The translations under genes and the position numbers were made by a program. DNA of 64,000 nucleotides from Strix aluco (taxonomy: Eukaryota > Chordata > Aves > Strigiformes > Strigidae). Under the pieces are notes generated by a model. The model was not told the DNA's origin and ran no database searches. It saw nothing but the letters and a program-made list of their open reading frames with translations. The DNA lies in NCBI RefSeq assembly GCF_031877795.1, contig NC_133946.1, forward strand, positions 10,267,144-10,331,143, given 5' to 3'. Each line of letters starts with the position of its first letter. The first letter of the stretch is position 1. This document shows positions 35,746 to 50,600 of the stretch, in pieces.

Positions 35746-36996
35746 GAGTTTTATCTTACTGGCTGTCAGCCTGTTACAGCTTCTTACTGAAGGTATTTTT
35801 TTTTATTTAAAAGTTGGTAAGGGCAGTGAAAAGAAGTGAGTTCATAAAAAAAGGATTAAAAAGTACCCTGATAGCCTCTCTCATTTCACACACCCACAGC
35901 TTGCAACTTTGTTCATAGAGTTAAGAAGCTTACATCATCACCCCATACCTTGAGCTACTTCTGTATGCTGCAATAAAACTTTTAGCTCATGTCCCACAGC
36001 TGACACTTCAAGCTGTTATAATGAGTATTTTCATGGGTAGTACACGCCTGCTTTGCTTTGCTCATTGGTGTGCATGGCTGACGAATAAAAGTGTTTCTGA
36101 TTCAGCAAATTGGAGCTTCATAATGGTGTGTTGAAACTGCATCAGAAATCCCAGCAGGCCCTGATAGAAAGCAAGATACAACATTCCAAAATTGGTTGAC
36201 TCCACTCACTCTGACATAAAAGGAATAATACAGGAAATCTTAGTTTGAAAACACTTTTTTTTAATGGCATAGCTCTTTAAGTAAGCTCCTACTGTGCTGT
36301 TATAGTGAAGAGTGTGAATTCTCTGAATGTGCAGGAAGAAAAAAATCACACAGAAACAAAGCAATGATGATTTTTTTCTTATCTGTTATTACTGTAGGTT
36401 TTTTCCTCATGGTGTGTGTACCTCTAGTGCCCACTTCAACAAATGTTAAAAAATGAAGACAAATGCTTTTTCAGCTTCATGAGGAGCCACAGTCTGGTTA
36501 ATCCACTTCTATTGCAACAGGCCAAAGTGTCTTAGGCTATTTCATAATTCAAGAAGAAAAGAGGAAGGTTAGACTAATACTTGGGACACCAAGCATGAGG
36601 TGTGATTTCAAAGGTCCTAGCAGTGGGAGTGGAATGAATAATTCCTGAGAAGAGCTGCCCTCTAAATCACTGCCAGCAACAGTGTCAGTGGCCAGAGCTG
36701 CTATTATTTTCATTCCCACATTGGATAAGTCACTGCGTATTCAGCCCATAATAAAATAGACATTGTAATTAATCCCTGTTGAATCTGGTTTTATATCCTC
36801 CTTCGGGCTTCCACTTTTTAGACACTGGGCTGACTGGAATATTATTCTGATTTAACACGGCCTCTCTTATGCCACCTCATGCCTATTTGTTGTTCTAGGC
36901 AGCCCCACAGACACAGGTAATTGAAGCTTTAACCAGTCTGTGTGTCAGTGATATAAGAGGTTGTAAATGGGTAGAAATGTCCATGTAAGCAAGCAC

Positions 36997-37024
36997 CAGT
37001 TACATACCAAATGGTATGTAACTG
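36997..37024. repeat. 28-bp near-perfect palindrome
   Basis: CAGTTACATACCA, AA, TGGTATGTAACTG: 13-bp arms with a 2-nt centre. It could extrude as a cruciform; no gene context. Confidence 0.95.
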
Positions 37025-37254
37025 CCATGCGCAGTGCTGTTCACAAAAATGGAATGAAGATTAAGGTCATGTAGATTTCTGTATGCAGCAATTTTTGCAG
37101 AGTATATAGGCTTTATTTGCATAATTAGCTTGCTCTTACTCAATGTTCTCCATACTGTGCTGGTATAAAACTGTGTATATCAGCACACCAATCTTTTTGC
37201 ACAAGAATTGTGCAGTGATAAATAGGTAATTCTAAAATATGTAAAATACATACA

Positions 37255-37310
37255 TGATAAAATACATAAAATATATATTTTATATATATATAAAAATACA
37301 CAAAATACAT
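37255..37310. repeat. AT-rich low-complexity stretch
   Basis: Alternating AT and AAAATACA words with a self-complementary centre (AAAATATATATTTTATATA). Confidence 0.85.
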
Positions 37311-40300
37311 AAATTCTTTTACAGAGTGAAGCTGCTGTCACACATGGTCACTTAGGGAATCAAACTGAGCAACCCTCTGATATCACATGACATAAGAAAC
37401 AAGTTCCTGTTGCCACTTTTTCTTACACAAGAGTTTACATGTCTCTTTTGTGCTCAGCTGACACGTCTCACACATTTTTAAGACAGCAATTGTTGATGCT
37501 GCTATTCTCCCGTCAAGTCTGATACAGACCAGCAAACACGAACCTATATGTGAGAGAACCCGACAATCAGCAGTCACTGTACAGGGATGGCTTCTGTAGG
37601 AAACTAGGCTCATAAAACAAATCTAAAATTAATTCACATTGAAGTCTGATGCTGGAGATTCTATATGTTCATGTTAGATTTCTTGGGCATTATATTCAAT
37701 TAAAAAAAAAACACAAAGAAATGAATAGTGCTTTAAAAATTGCCCTTATTTTTATTTTGCTAATACATGTAGATTGAATCTCTTTAACCCATCCTAGATC
37801 AGAGTAACAGCTCTAGCGGACACCCTTGTGTCAACACCCTTGAATCAATAAACTTGATTAATTGGTACAAAAAGATAATATGGATCACTGTACATTCTTC
37901 CACTAGAATGTTTCCAACATTCTAATTTTTCAACATAAAATTTTTCAACACAAAACCAAAACCTCAAATATAAGCATATTTGCTTATGCTAAGCATAACC
38001 ACTCTGCTGATAAAATATACAGATAGTGAAAGTATTACTTGAATGGTAAATATATTTAAGGATAGGGCAGTCTATAGGGAAAGATCTAAACCATGCCCAG
38101 AAGGTGTATTTTCATATATATGTATATGTGTTTTCAAATGTTTATTGTTACTTCCAAGAAGGAATGTAGGTCCTTTGGGGAGAATGATTTTTTCCAGAGC
38201 ATATGTTACTAGATCCAGTTTAGTGGCCAGTCAAACTTTGCAAGAGCTGAACAAATTAATTTACTTTTTGTTGCTATTTAGATAACTTTCTAAGTTGACA
38301 TTAAAATGTTGAGGAAATAAAAGCTACCTGCACTTAGAGATCTTAAAGAGAGCATATCTGACTTTATCTTTAGTTCTTATTGTAGTCACATACATTAAGC
38401 ACAGAGATTACTCTATTCTCATGGAAGTGCATTTGGCAACACCCCTATACACACTGTCAATACAATAGCACTGCCATCCCTAAAAGAATGCCTACATTGT
38501 GTCATGTTAACGTAGACTCACCACACTGGCCTCTTCCCCACCTTATCCCCTGTGTCCAGGTGACCACTTGAACTCAGCAGTTCATTAAAGAGCCCATTAC
38601 TGGCTCTTGAAGATGCTGCAAGGCAAAGTTGGCATGTTCAGCACCAAACACAATGTTGAGAAGCAGGGAATTAGCACGCTAGCTTCATTCAGACTCTAAC
38701 TTGTATATGCAGAGCCTAACTTGTAGCTGACTACCAACACTGTGTAACAGAGGACACCATACACCATAACAGATGTTTCCAGCTGGCTCTTACAACAGCA
38801 TTATAAAAGTTACCACTTCATACTGCACAAGCTTCTGTAGGCTCGCCAGATATCTGTCTGGTTGTCACTCCGAATTTGTCCTGGACTTCTGCACACAACT
38901 ATTTATCCTCTAGTATTCAAAGCACATTGTTTTATTCCAGGTGGCAGTAAGGAGTGCAGAAGCAGGGACAGAAGAGGCATGATCCTGATTTCAAATTGTT
39001 TCTTCCTGGTACCAGAGTCCCATCACGGTGCTTCTGACTGCAGTGTGTGCACAGGGCATGTCCCTTGGTAGCAATTTCCTCAAAAAGGATACCGAAGAAC
39101 AACATTTGAACAATTGACTCGGTCCTATCACAACATTTTCCATTCCTTTGTGGAGTTTGAGCAAGGACAGGCTTGGAAGTATGACTTAAGGGCCCAGACT
39201 GCCTGAGATAACAGCACAGACACTGTATCACTCTTATGAATGCAATTAAAAGGATGGAAACTGCTCTTGCAGTTATCAGTAACCATTGAATCTAAAGTGT
39301 AGAAAGCAGATAAAATGGGAATTGAATTCCTGCCCAAGAAGTATTCTGAGAACCAGACAAGAAATGCCATAAATGAGAGGCCAGTTCTGCCAGTCTTGAA
39401 TTCTTTGTTGCACTGTGGTACAGCTTCCAAGGAGAGGGGAACATGTCACCATTCAGTCCATACATGGGTCAGAGGTGGGCATTATGGCTTTGAATCACTT
39501 CTGCTAGGGAGAGACTTGAACCTCGGCAATTATACTGACATAACAACTGTATAACCACCGCATTGTGAAAAAGTGGAGGATCACCTCTTCCAGCTCCATT
39601 TTAGAAAGAAAATAAACATAAACCTTCTCTGAAAAACACAGTCCTGCCAGTATGTCAAGCGTGTTCTGAGCATGCCTATGGGATCGGGCCCCTCAGGGGA
39701 TATGGCAGACAGGAGAACTGAATATGCCCAACCCTTAGGCGGGTGATAAGATGAAAATTGTTCAGACTGAGGCAGTTCTGTACATGCACAGGAGCACAGC
39801 TCAGCATTTAAAGAGCTTTAGAGTAATAACAGAACACACCTACAGAGCCAGCTGTAGGCAACACCTGAATAAAAGGCATTTTAGGGGGTAAGCTGGAATA
39901 TAGTCACCTGTATCATCAGACTTCACTGTAGATATTGTCTCTATTTCTGGTTCACTGTGTCTTAATGCATTTACATTATATATATACACATTGTAATTTC
40001 CTTCATGTCAAGAGACAAGTTGGCTACCAATCAATTATTTAAAAATTTATGCAATAACAGTGAAGAACTCTAGCAATTTTTTGCAGGGGTGGGTGGTAAG
40101 AGGAATCAGTGAACAAGTCTTTTATTTATCATTATTATTTTACCCTTTGGCGGGAGGAGAGAGGGCAGGCGCTAAGAGCCACACAGAGCAAAACAGCAGT
40201 AGAAAAGGGTGGTGTTCCTTCCATTTCTAAATTTTTCAGTCAGATTCCACTAGAACCATCTTATCCAATTGCCTCCCTAAATCTAGAGCCTGAGTGAAGA

Positions 40301-40974
40301 ACAAAAACAAAGATACAAATTCAGGAGAGGGAATGTAACCTTATATGCCTCCCTTCATCATGAAATAAGCTTTGTTCAGCCAAGCTTATCCATAACCCCA
40401 AAGCTTCAGAATCCTTTTTGGTCTGTGTAAGTATATTTGCTGCAGCTTCACTGTCATTACTTATCCATACAAACAGCCACCAAGTCAACATCCTCTTTCA
40501 GAGAACCTACAATGTAGAAAGCCTGGAGTCTGTCTAATCACGAGGAGACAGGAAATATTCATCAGTCTACATCTGAAAGTTGATCAGACAGCACAGTTAC
40601 CACTCAATAAAAATACATACATGCATGTATGCATATAAATAATATATGCTATACAGACTCTTTGGACTGTATTCACACCATATATTACAGGTGTAAAATT
40701 TATCATCTAGTTATCTGCCTCCCTATGCAATCCATGAACAGCACTAGTTATAACACCTAAGTAGGTAGAGCTAGTAGTGTACATATGATCAGTAGCGATG
40801 GGGACATACCCCAGGCCATCTTGTTCTTTGCGTACTTATTTTATCTATTCTAGAATACCCCTTAAAGATCCCCCCTGTCCTAACGTGTCCTGACTTCCTG
40901 CAGTTTGCTTTGTCCTATCCCATTTTCACCAATCCACAGAAACAAAAACACTAAGAAGGAGACCTTATGGTGGC

Positions 40975-41312
40975 CTTTCAGTACTGAAAGAGGGCTTATA
41001 AGAAAGATAGAGAGAGACTTTTTACCAGGGCTTGTAGTGAAAGGACAAGGGGCAACGGTTTTAAACTGAAAGAGGGTAGACTTAGATTAGATATGAGGAA
41101 AAAATTCTTTACTGTAGGGTGGTGAGACACTGAAACAGATTGTGCAGAGAAGTCCTGGATGCCTCATCCCGCAAAGTGTTCAAGGTCAGGTTGGATGGGG
41201 CTTTAAGCAAACTGAACTAGTGAAAGATGTCCCTGCCCACAGCAGGGGTTTGGATGAGGTGATCTCTAAAGGTCTCTTCCAACCCAAACCATTCTATGAT
41301 TCTATGACTCTA
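40975..41312 (+). mobile_element. CR1 LINE 3' end, about 340 bp
   Basis: Contains AGGACAAGGGGCAACGG, GGTGGTGAGACACTGAAACA, GTCAGGTTGGATGGGG and a terminal TTCCAACCCAAACCATTC followed by (ATGATTCT) repeats. It lies about 340 bp downstream of the gene B stop codon, in opposite orientation to the gene. Confidence 0.92.
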
Positions 41313-41647
41313 TGAAGAATTTCCTTTCAAAATTTCTCCATAAGCAATGAGCTGGCACCTCAATGAAGTAAACTGACCAAGATGATTCAAGAGTTACTGC
41401 TCCCTAATCTAGAGGCCCAGTTCTCAATGGCTCTAAATTCAGAGATTGAGAGCAGGAAAAATAGAGGTTTATGGTTAGGAACAAGAAAAAATGTATCTTT
41501 AAGCCACTTTCCCACCCATTCTTACTGAAATTATCTTTGCCCAGCTCCCGAGTTTTTATGCCAGAAGGCACACGCACACTGTTGGTCTGTGCTGACTTCT
41601 TGCAGCAATTGTCTGGTGAAGAGGTTCCCTTTGAGAGTTGCCAGTTT

Positions 41648-41699
41648 CTATCCGTGCAGATACGCTTCAAGCCAGTGCTCCCCAGAATCCTTCAGTGAA
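41648..41699 (-). CDS. FADS1-like: Gene B exon 12: C-terminus and stop
   Basis: 52 bp coding: [16 protein letters not shown] then TAG, matching the family ending SLKESGxLWLDAYLH. Acceptor CTTGCAG. The first base completes the His codon split from exon 11. Confidence 0.93.
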
Positions 41700-44600
41700 C
41701 TGCAAGAACAGAAAGTAAAAAAATCGCTTACGGGGAGACAATATTCAATTTCATGGGAAGCAAACTGTAGTTTAGATGTAAAAAGAAGTAAATTGAAAAA
41801 CTGGATTAAAAACTGCATGGACACCTCATAGTAAAGTCTGACTACAGGGAATGAACTGAAAGGGTTTAAGGAAGAGAAAATAATCTTTGAAACTTTGAAA
41901 ATTTTTGAAATTTAAAAGTGCTTTTAGAAAAACCTAAATAAACTCTAGGTTTGATCTCTCCATGGATATTGATTTGAAATGGTTGTCTATGTCCCTCACT
42001 TGCGTGCTATTACAGTGCAAAACTATCTTCTTAATTGATACTTACTGCAAAATATCTACAAAGGCTGTTAGTAAAGTCTTGCTTTTATACTGAACGCCAT
42101 GCTTATCACAAAGGGCTTTCACCAGAGGAGCTGCTTTCCAGTAGTTGTGTCGAGGCATTGTGGGGAAAAGGCTGCAGAATTGAATGAGAAAATAGCTATG
42201 GTAAGAATTTTCTTGCATCACCCTCTGTTCCTTCTGTTCAAAATATTTCCCTGCCCTCCTCCAGAAGGAGAGCAAAGGGTCTCCTGAGATGGTTTCATGT
42301 GAGACTACATAGCCTTTGTCACTTTAAGTGACCTATATTATTCCCACTCTTCTTCCCATAATCATACTCACTGGTGCTCAATTTGGAAGTTCAGGTGCCC
42401 AGTGAACCAGTCATTGAACAAAGATTGTTTCACGTTGCATGTTGCATGGAGCTGGGAGGAAAAAAAAAGACCAAAGAAATAGATGATTTAGCTTTTATTT
42501 TTCTGCAAGTCTGGTAATTGAATCCCAGCAACCATTACCCACTTTCATCTAGCATAAAAGGCAAGTTAGAGTCAGGGATTATAGCCATCATTGCCCTGAA
42601 GAATTAAACAGTCTAGATTGAAATGGGTTGTTGGGATACAGGTTAATTTAGCTAGTTCTTCACTCAGAAAGAAGAGCTTCTTCACTGGCATGCCCACAAT
42701 CCCAGCTGTGACTTTTTTTTAAAGAGTTTCTCCTCACATCTTTCATTTGGATGGAAAGAAAAGATGCACAATAAAGAAACAAACAAAAAAAATTATTATG
42801 GCCTCCTCAAACTAGTACAAGTGGAGTTAGATGCAAAATTATGAAGAGAAACATTTGTCTACATGGGCTTTACCTCCCCTAATTTAGACACCTTTAGTTT
42901 GAAATCTGCATCTGAGCTCATCACTTCAAAATCAATGGAGAAAACCAGAAATTTTTATGGTGCCATTTATCAGACCTGATTTAGATGTCTATTTGAGAGT
43001 AAGATGAATCATGCTCTAGAAATTACTCTTTCTCTCCAGTGAATATAGCAGGTGTTCAGATGTAGACATCCAGATTTGGTCAGTTGAATACCAGGCTGGG
43101 TCTTTTTCCCTTAGTATAAGGAAAAATCCTGAGAACCCACTATGTGGGATTATCCTGCTGGAGGCAGTATAGATGTGAGTACAGTTGCATTTACACATTC
43201 ATTTTTATCAGACCTAAATTTTGTCAGATTTATCTGCAGTAAACCTGTAACCTGTAGGGTAAAAAATAAGGGTGTCTAGTCCCACTTCATTTCTCTTTAT
43301 TTGGCCTAAAAAGGAGATTGACTGTTATACCATCAGTATTTTTTCATAATAAGAAGGGAAAAGTGTTGTGAAAAATATGTCAAAACCTTTCGGTGAAGAA
43401 CAGGATTTGGTTTTTTAATCTAGATGTCCTGATTTCCACCTAAAGTTTTAAATGTTTTGACTACTACAGAAATGCATTTCTGTTTAACGAATGGCAAGGA
43501 CAAACCTCATTAACACAGCATTAAAGCTAAGAGAATAACAACGTTGTCTTTGTCCTATAATTTAGAACTGCAGACCCATTCTTCCAGAGGAAAGGAGATT
43601 CTCACCTGAGTAGATACCCAGTCTTTGTTCTTATCATAATCAATGTCCATTGGAATGTGATTCATCTGTGACACCCAAACAAACCAGGTACTCTCTACGT
43701 ACCTGGGCAGATAAACACAGAAACACTTATCATATCTCTAATCCCATCCAAATTTACCAGTAAAACACTTCTCTGAGTCTCCTGTTAAGTAAAAGAGCAC
43801 TTTTACATAACTCAGGATTTTCTATTCCACCCCTTTGTCTCCTAACTTCTAGAGTTTCTTTTGAGAACCACTCAATTTGTAGTTGCAGAGGTCCCTGAGC
43901 AGCCACCACCACCACCCTAAAGTTATACTGCTTCTTCTTGGCTATTTCTGAGAAAATTGTAGTAAGTATGACTAGTTTTAATTTATTTCCATTTAAGCTC
44001 AATACTGTTTACAAATACTAGTCATGGGGACTCTGGGTATGCTGTGTGTTACCTGGACAGCCAGTAGTACACCATGAAGTTGTTAAATCCCATTAAAGGA
44101 ATATACATCAGACAGACTCGGATGTTGAAAGACACAACCAATAACAGGTCCTATAAAAAAACAAAACAAAACAAAACAACAATAACAATTTAAAATAAGC
44201 CTTTGTTGATGAACTCCCTCAACTCCCTCCACTACTTCCTCTCCTCTTTAACTGCAGCATTAAAAATGTTCTTATTTATTGATTTCTTATTTATGAAGAG
44301 TAAGCTCCACACCATCATTCTGCCTCAAGTTGAGTGTATCCCTGAAATATTCCACTAGCACTCCCTTTATCATCAGTAACTAAAGACAAGTTTAGGTCTG
44401 ATAGTTTTCTGTTAACTTTTATTCAGCTGCTAAGAGGCTAAAAAACCTCTCCTAGAAAAAATTCTCCCTGGACCCATTGACTGCATTCCTGCTGCAGCAA
44501 GCCTGGAGTCAGCCCTTTCCGTCTTAAGCCCCACAATCACCTGAGGTGAAGGTTAATACAGCCACAGAGTGGTGAAATTTTTTGAAAGCCTTCTGGACAA

Positions 44601-47600
44601 TGCAAGTAGTGCTTACCAACCACTTTTTCCTCTTGATTGCAAAGTACAATGTAGAAAGCTGGAAGAAGGGTATAAGTGCAAGTGGGGCCAATACTGAAGG
44701 GAAGAAGAGAGAGACGTTTATAATTTCACTGCATCACAAATCTTACAGAATATCAGGGCGGGGGGAAAAGTTCCCCCTAAAGATTCTTCTTTCCAGTAGA
44801 AGAAAAATTGCTGCTTTCCATTTACACTAACTTTCATGTGTCCACATAATCTGCGCCTCTTTTCATCTTAGCACCCTTCACTTCTTCATTTCTTTCCCAT
44901 CCCTTTCTTCCTCACACTCGATTCACCCCATCTAGTACCTGACAGAGACATAAGGACCAATTCCTCCCCACATGAATCTTCTTTAACGTGAAGGAAACTT
45001 CCTGAAGCTGTGACTTCCATGAGAGTATCTTTGAAATCTTTATTCTGGGGAGGAGATGCAGTCACAATTTTTAGGTGCAGTTACTACAGCACTGCAAGGA
45101 AGTGGGGATACTCACAGATGAAATACTTATGCTGATAATTGTAAGGCATGAACTTCTTCTTCTTTTTTCCAAGCTGAAAAATGAAAACACATTGTAGTGG
45201 GCCAGCTGGAGACCTGAGATCCCTCATAAGGTATTTCTTATTCCTGACTAATGAACACAACAAGAACTACCTCTTAAACTCTCTAATTCAACCCCCGCTT
45301 CTTGAAAAGCAAGTACAGAAGTTCCAAAGCGATGGGAAGAAGCAGATTTCAACTGAGCCTCTGTATCCAGACATCAACGTTATGCTTATGTCAGAACAGA
45401 GCCATTTTTTAGGAGAGTTCCAAAATTCATGGCAGGATACAAAAATGCTCAAAACTTGCAAAAATGCTCACATGTCACTTGAATTTTATAGGGGAAGTTT
45501 CCAGGGATGGTAATGAAAGTCCAATCTAACCAATTCCACATATTCACCATAGAGTACTGGGAATATCAGTGCTCAGGGAGGAACAGGTTATTAACACGAA
45601 AACTAAGACAGGAAACAATGGGGTACAAATGCAGGATGTGTTTGCTGCAAAAGCTACATCTGAATTTCTGTATCAGATGAGGTAGGATGCAGATATTCCA
45701 AATTTTTGAATAATAGAGGAGATAGTGGTCAGAAATTACATGACTGTAAAATAATTTCTTCAAGATCAAAGTAGTAAACACTCTATAAAGACATCTGCCT
45801 TTTTGTTTTGGTGAATACTTTGCCTTCAAGTACATGAAACAGCAAAGAAATTAAATATTTACAAAAAGCACAAATAAGATAATTTCTTCACAGTGTATAT
45901 TTTTCACTATTTGCACAAAAGGATTCTTAACATCATCTGCAAATTTTGTGCTTATGATTCTTCAAAGGACAAAATAATAAGGACATAAAGCAAGCTATTT
46001 CCAGAGCTCCCCTATTACTGAGGAAAAAAAACTTGAACACCTCAAAGATGTTTTCACTGGATCAAACCTGAAACAAAACAAATTAACTGGACTAAATGAA
46101 ACACTGAAATCCATTTTGCCCATCCACAGTATGCCTGACTCTTTCCTGTTGAAAAACAGGAAGACCTGAGAACTTTCACTTCCATCAAACCCAGTGTAGG
46201 ACAGCCAGCACACTCTAGAAGCTCATGAGAGCTCTTTCAGAAGATCACTGACAAAATCCTTCCCAGTTGCAGCTAACAGTTTCTACTAATAAGTATTTTG
46301 AATAAACTGTCTTTACAGGAGTAAAGACAGCTTCTGAGACAGCAGAACTGGAATACTTCACATGCCTTGGAAAGCTGTAATTGCTTATTACCAGCTAAAG
46401 AAGAGTGAGACATTATTTTAAGAGGCTGGTTGTCTAGCAGAAGCCATTTCATCACCCCATGAGTAAAGAGAATTGCCTGGGAAAGAAAAGGGACCTTGCC
46501 TATCCTGATGATATCAAAAATCATAAGGGTGCAGGGAGGGTCTGTTCATGGGTTTTATTTTTATGAAAGCCATAAAATTTGTGATTAAGAAATAATTTAC
46601 TACGCTTGTGTTTTGTGCATAGCAATTATACTGGTCCTGAAGGATTTAGGTGTCAAACAGCTCCTACAGCCAAAAGAACCCAGAGGGAACATCTGACTCA
46701 CTATCTACAAGATCACTAAGAATATCTAACACTAATGTAAGTGGACTGACTCATTCTTTGGACCGCCTTCAAGGTGCTGACCCGGCCCTTCTAGCAACAC
46801 AGAGAACTTAAGCACTGATTTTAAGACCTTGCTTCTCAGAAGCTGGTGCCTAAGCATCATAATAACCAGTCAGTACATGAGACTCTCAAACCTTGGAACA
46901 CTGTGGAAATTACCATGAGTTTATGCAGAAAGGCACAATCTGGGTTATGATTATACCTCACTCTATAGCTTTCTGTCTTTAAAATCTTTTATCCCAATGT
47001 CTCTTTGCTTCTCCAGACATCCCCATGCTCACCTCTACAGAGAGTGTCTTTCCCAAGCTGAACAGGAGAGGGTGCATGTTGAGGTCAGGGTCTTTGCGGA
47101 AGCAGTTGGGTTTGGCATGGTGCTGGTTGTGCAGGTGATTCCACCAGCTGGCTGGTAAACCCTGCAGGAAAAGTTGAAGACCAGGGATACAAGCTAGAAC
47201 AATATCAACGATTACATCACTGTTTAACCACCTACTATTGATGGCTGCACTATGCTTCCTTCACAGGCAATATTGCCTGAAAGTAGGGACACTCCCATTT
47301 ATTGCTTAGTCCAGATGAGCCCCAGAGAATATTCCCACCATAGGGCAATTACCTTCAGAACACTTATCACAACAATCTGCAGAAGTCGATTCCATTTAGG
47401 CTTCCTGAAGACAGAGCAGTGCCCCAGATCGTGTTGGAACCAGCCCATCTGGATCTGGAAGACAAAGGGATCACTGAGGGAAAGAATCATAGTGGCATTG
47501 CATTATTTTGCCTCAGGAGTCTCTGAAGCTTCATAGTGTGAGTGCATCTTCCTTTTGGATTGGGCAAGAAACACTACCTGCTGTTCTACGTGCGCAATGC

Positions 47601-50600
47601 TGAGAACTTCCTTTCAGGCTACTGTTCACTAAAGCTGCTCAGTGCCAGCTACTGATTTGATTGCAGCAGCTAAAGGGAAAGCAGCAAATCATCATTACAA
47701 TTAATTTGACTGTTACAGCATGCAAGTCTTTTGCTCCCATCGTAACCAGCTAGAAAGTGTAAGAATTTCCAAATCCATAGCTTCATTGCATTTCATATTC
47801 CCATGGAAATACAAGAATGCTCTTTGAGGAAGATCTGTCTTAGCAGATATTAGGCAAATAGAACAGATTATTTTAAAAAAATTAGTTACTTTGTACTTGT
47901 TCCATGGATGTCTGAGCAAACCTAAGGTTTCAGCACTACAAAGAAAATCTTGTTTTCTTCCTCCCCTCACCCTCCAATTTCTCCCATCTAAGGGTCACAA
48001 ACTCCTATTCCCTCCTTCCCTACACTGACCCTGACGTGTATCATGCCCCTCTATGATCCAGTTTACTAATCCAGCAGAAAACTATTCAGGGCTAGTGAGT
48101 GTAACTGGCTAATAAAGGACTCGACAAACACCAGCGCCATCAGACAGCAAACAGAAGGAACATGGAGCCAAAAGCGGAGTTGAGAGGGAAATATTCCCTC
48201 TTTTGCTGGGGTAAGTGATTAGATCAGCTCATCCCGTCTTGTGAAGCTGTCAGCTCCACAACACCCCACTGACACTAGTGAGCAGCTTGTCAGCAAAACA
48301 AGATTTGATGGAGGCAACAAAAATTGTGACGTAGAACGTGCTTAGTGTCTTCAGCCAGATAACAAGATCTAAGAAGAATCAGTAAAGCAATGACTGGGAT
48401 ATTAACATTCCATTAGTCCTCTCCATCTGGAAAAACCAAACATGTCTGCAGTGTTGAACAGCTGCCAGCAGTTTACCTGAGCAACGATGAAGAATGCCAT
48501 GCCAACCATGAATGGCAGTAAGGATATCCCAAAGTACCAGACCACGAGCCAGGATGCAGCATCCAGTACCACGATGTGAAGGAAAATCAGGAAGAAAAAG
48601 GTGTAATTTGGCCTCAGAAGTCCCATCTTCTCAACAGTGCAGCGCAGCTCACGAAAATCCTCTAAAAGTGATTTCTGTGGGTAAAGTGAGTGTTAATGCA
48701 CTGTCTACTTTGAAAATATAACATAGCAGACCCAGGAATCCCAAAAGTAGCCATGGGAGTCAGAGGAGATATTCTGTCAGATGGGTCTCTGCAAAAATGT
48801 GTACAAGATCAACAGATCTTGGTTTTGCTTTGAAAAATAAGTTTCTGACAGGGTCTGTTACTGACACATGGCAGTGGGGAGAACTGAGGAGAATTTGGGG
48901 CTCTGGGACTCATTCCTCACACCCAGGTGTGGATTTAGCGATTCTGGGACAGTGCATGTTTCCATGCGTGACTACTGCCAGCTGCCTCCCCACCACCCAG
49001 CCTATGGCACAGGGTCAGGCATGTTGCTTCAGAAATTATTTCTGCTGGTGCTCTATTTCCCTTCTCCTCCCATACTGAACACCAAGCCATTCCCACAGAT
49101 GGATTCTAGGACACTCACTTTTTTATTAGACTCAAAGCTGGGTTGATCTGGTGCCAACTCCCCAATCAGCAGAGATTTCAAGTATTTTTTCACCAGAGAC
49201 TTATCATTGTGAAATGCTACAAAGGCATCCTGAGAAACACACAAAGAAGAAGGCAAGAAAGGGTATGTGACTAAACACCAGATGCTCAGCCTCTCCTTTT
49301 CCCAGGTCTTCGACATAATACATAATCCAGTTTCCTTTGTCCATTTTTGTCCCTTTGGTTGCCATCAACTGGATCTTGGCCCAAGGAAGCTGGAGAAGTT
49401 TCAAGAAACTAATTTCATAAAAGTACCTGGGCGAGGCTGGTATAATAAACATGAAAGCGTTTGATGAAGAACTCTTTGCAGGGGGTAACATGCCCTTTCA
49501 TCTGCTTATTTCAGCACAGTCCTTCTCTAGAAGGCTCCAGCCAGCAGCCCTGCCCTGTGGATGGGACCCAGGAGCAGGAAAACACGTCAGTGAATGAGGT
49601 GTGTCTTTGTCATGCTTAGAATGACTTTTTTAAAAACCTGTCTTTATTACACTAGGGCCATAGGAAATATATGCTGAAGCTCCATACACAGCGGGACTAA
49701 CTGGGTATCTCTTACAGTTCCCTGTTAAGTTTTCAGACTGATTGATGTTTTGGGGAACTGGGTAACATTAGTGACATGAATGGGTCTGTCCAAGAACCAT
49801 CTGAAATACCAGTTTCAATATCTAATATAAACTATGGAATAAAGGATGAACTCCAGATAAACCAAACTCCTCTTTAGCTTATGTCCTCAGTGAATTTTCC
49901 AGAAGAAAGGTAAAGAGGCTGACCATACTCTTTTGTCTTCCAGAAAGAGTAGATATAACAAAATCCTCAGTCTGAGCAGCCAGGTACTTGCTGATTTTGG
50001 CTCTGAAAAATCAATGTGAGTGATCATGACACAAAAAAATTCTGCACGCATCTGGTCAGAATTAAGTCCCTGGAAGAGGACAGAGGACTTCCCTTGTGCA
50101 GCCTGACATTCCTCTGGAGTCTCTTGTTTAGAGACAGTCTATCTCTGAGTACTTTAGTCTAGAAGTCAGAGCAAGGTGACTTTTTGGACAGATGAGCTTT
50201 CTACAGATATCTAGTGGTCCTTTGTCACAGTGACAAATGAGTAACCCTGTCCAGACCCACAGGACTGGGGAAATCTTTCCATTATGATTCTATGCCCCTC
50301 ATCCTACAGTTTTTTATACATTTTTATGTAGCTCCCTCTTGCCAGGAATTCTAAAACTGCGTCAAGCTGTAAGTATCTATACTGCAGCTTGGAAACAGGA
50401 GCCAGAATCCTTTTAAGAAGAATTTCCTATCCACAATATCAGTATCACAGATTCTTATCACAGAAATGCAAGCCTTTCAGTCCTGTAACGTGGCTTTTCT
50501 CCTCCCTGCTCTTAAGTGCTGATTATCATCTTTTGAGAGATTAGCGTTAGGGACTATCATCTACAACACACCTAACTGCCAACATATGGCATCAACGTAA

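Larger units (their letters stand above)
32236..41647. other. Intergenic region between relic exon and gene B, no gene recognised
   Basis: AT-rich DNA with CR1 pieces at 32.8, 35.6 and 41.0-41.3 kb, a 28-bp palindrome at 37.0 kb and an AT-rich stretch at 37.26-37.31 kb. Open frames are below about 120 codons and none shows a recognisable domain. The 3' UTR of gene B must start just left of 41648, but no clear polyadenylation site could be assigned. Confidence 0.65.
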
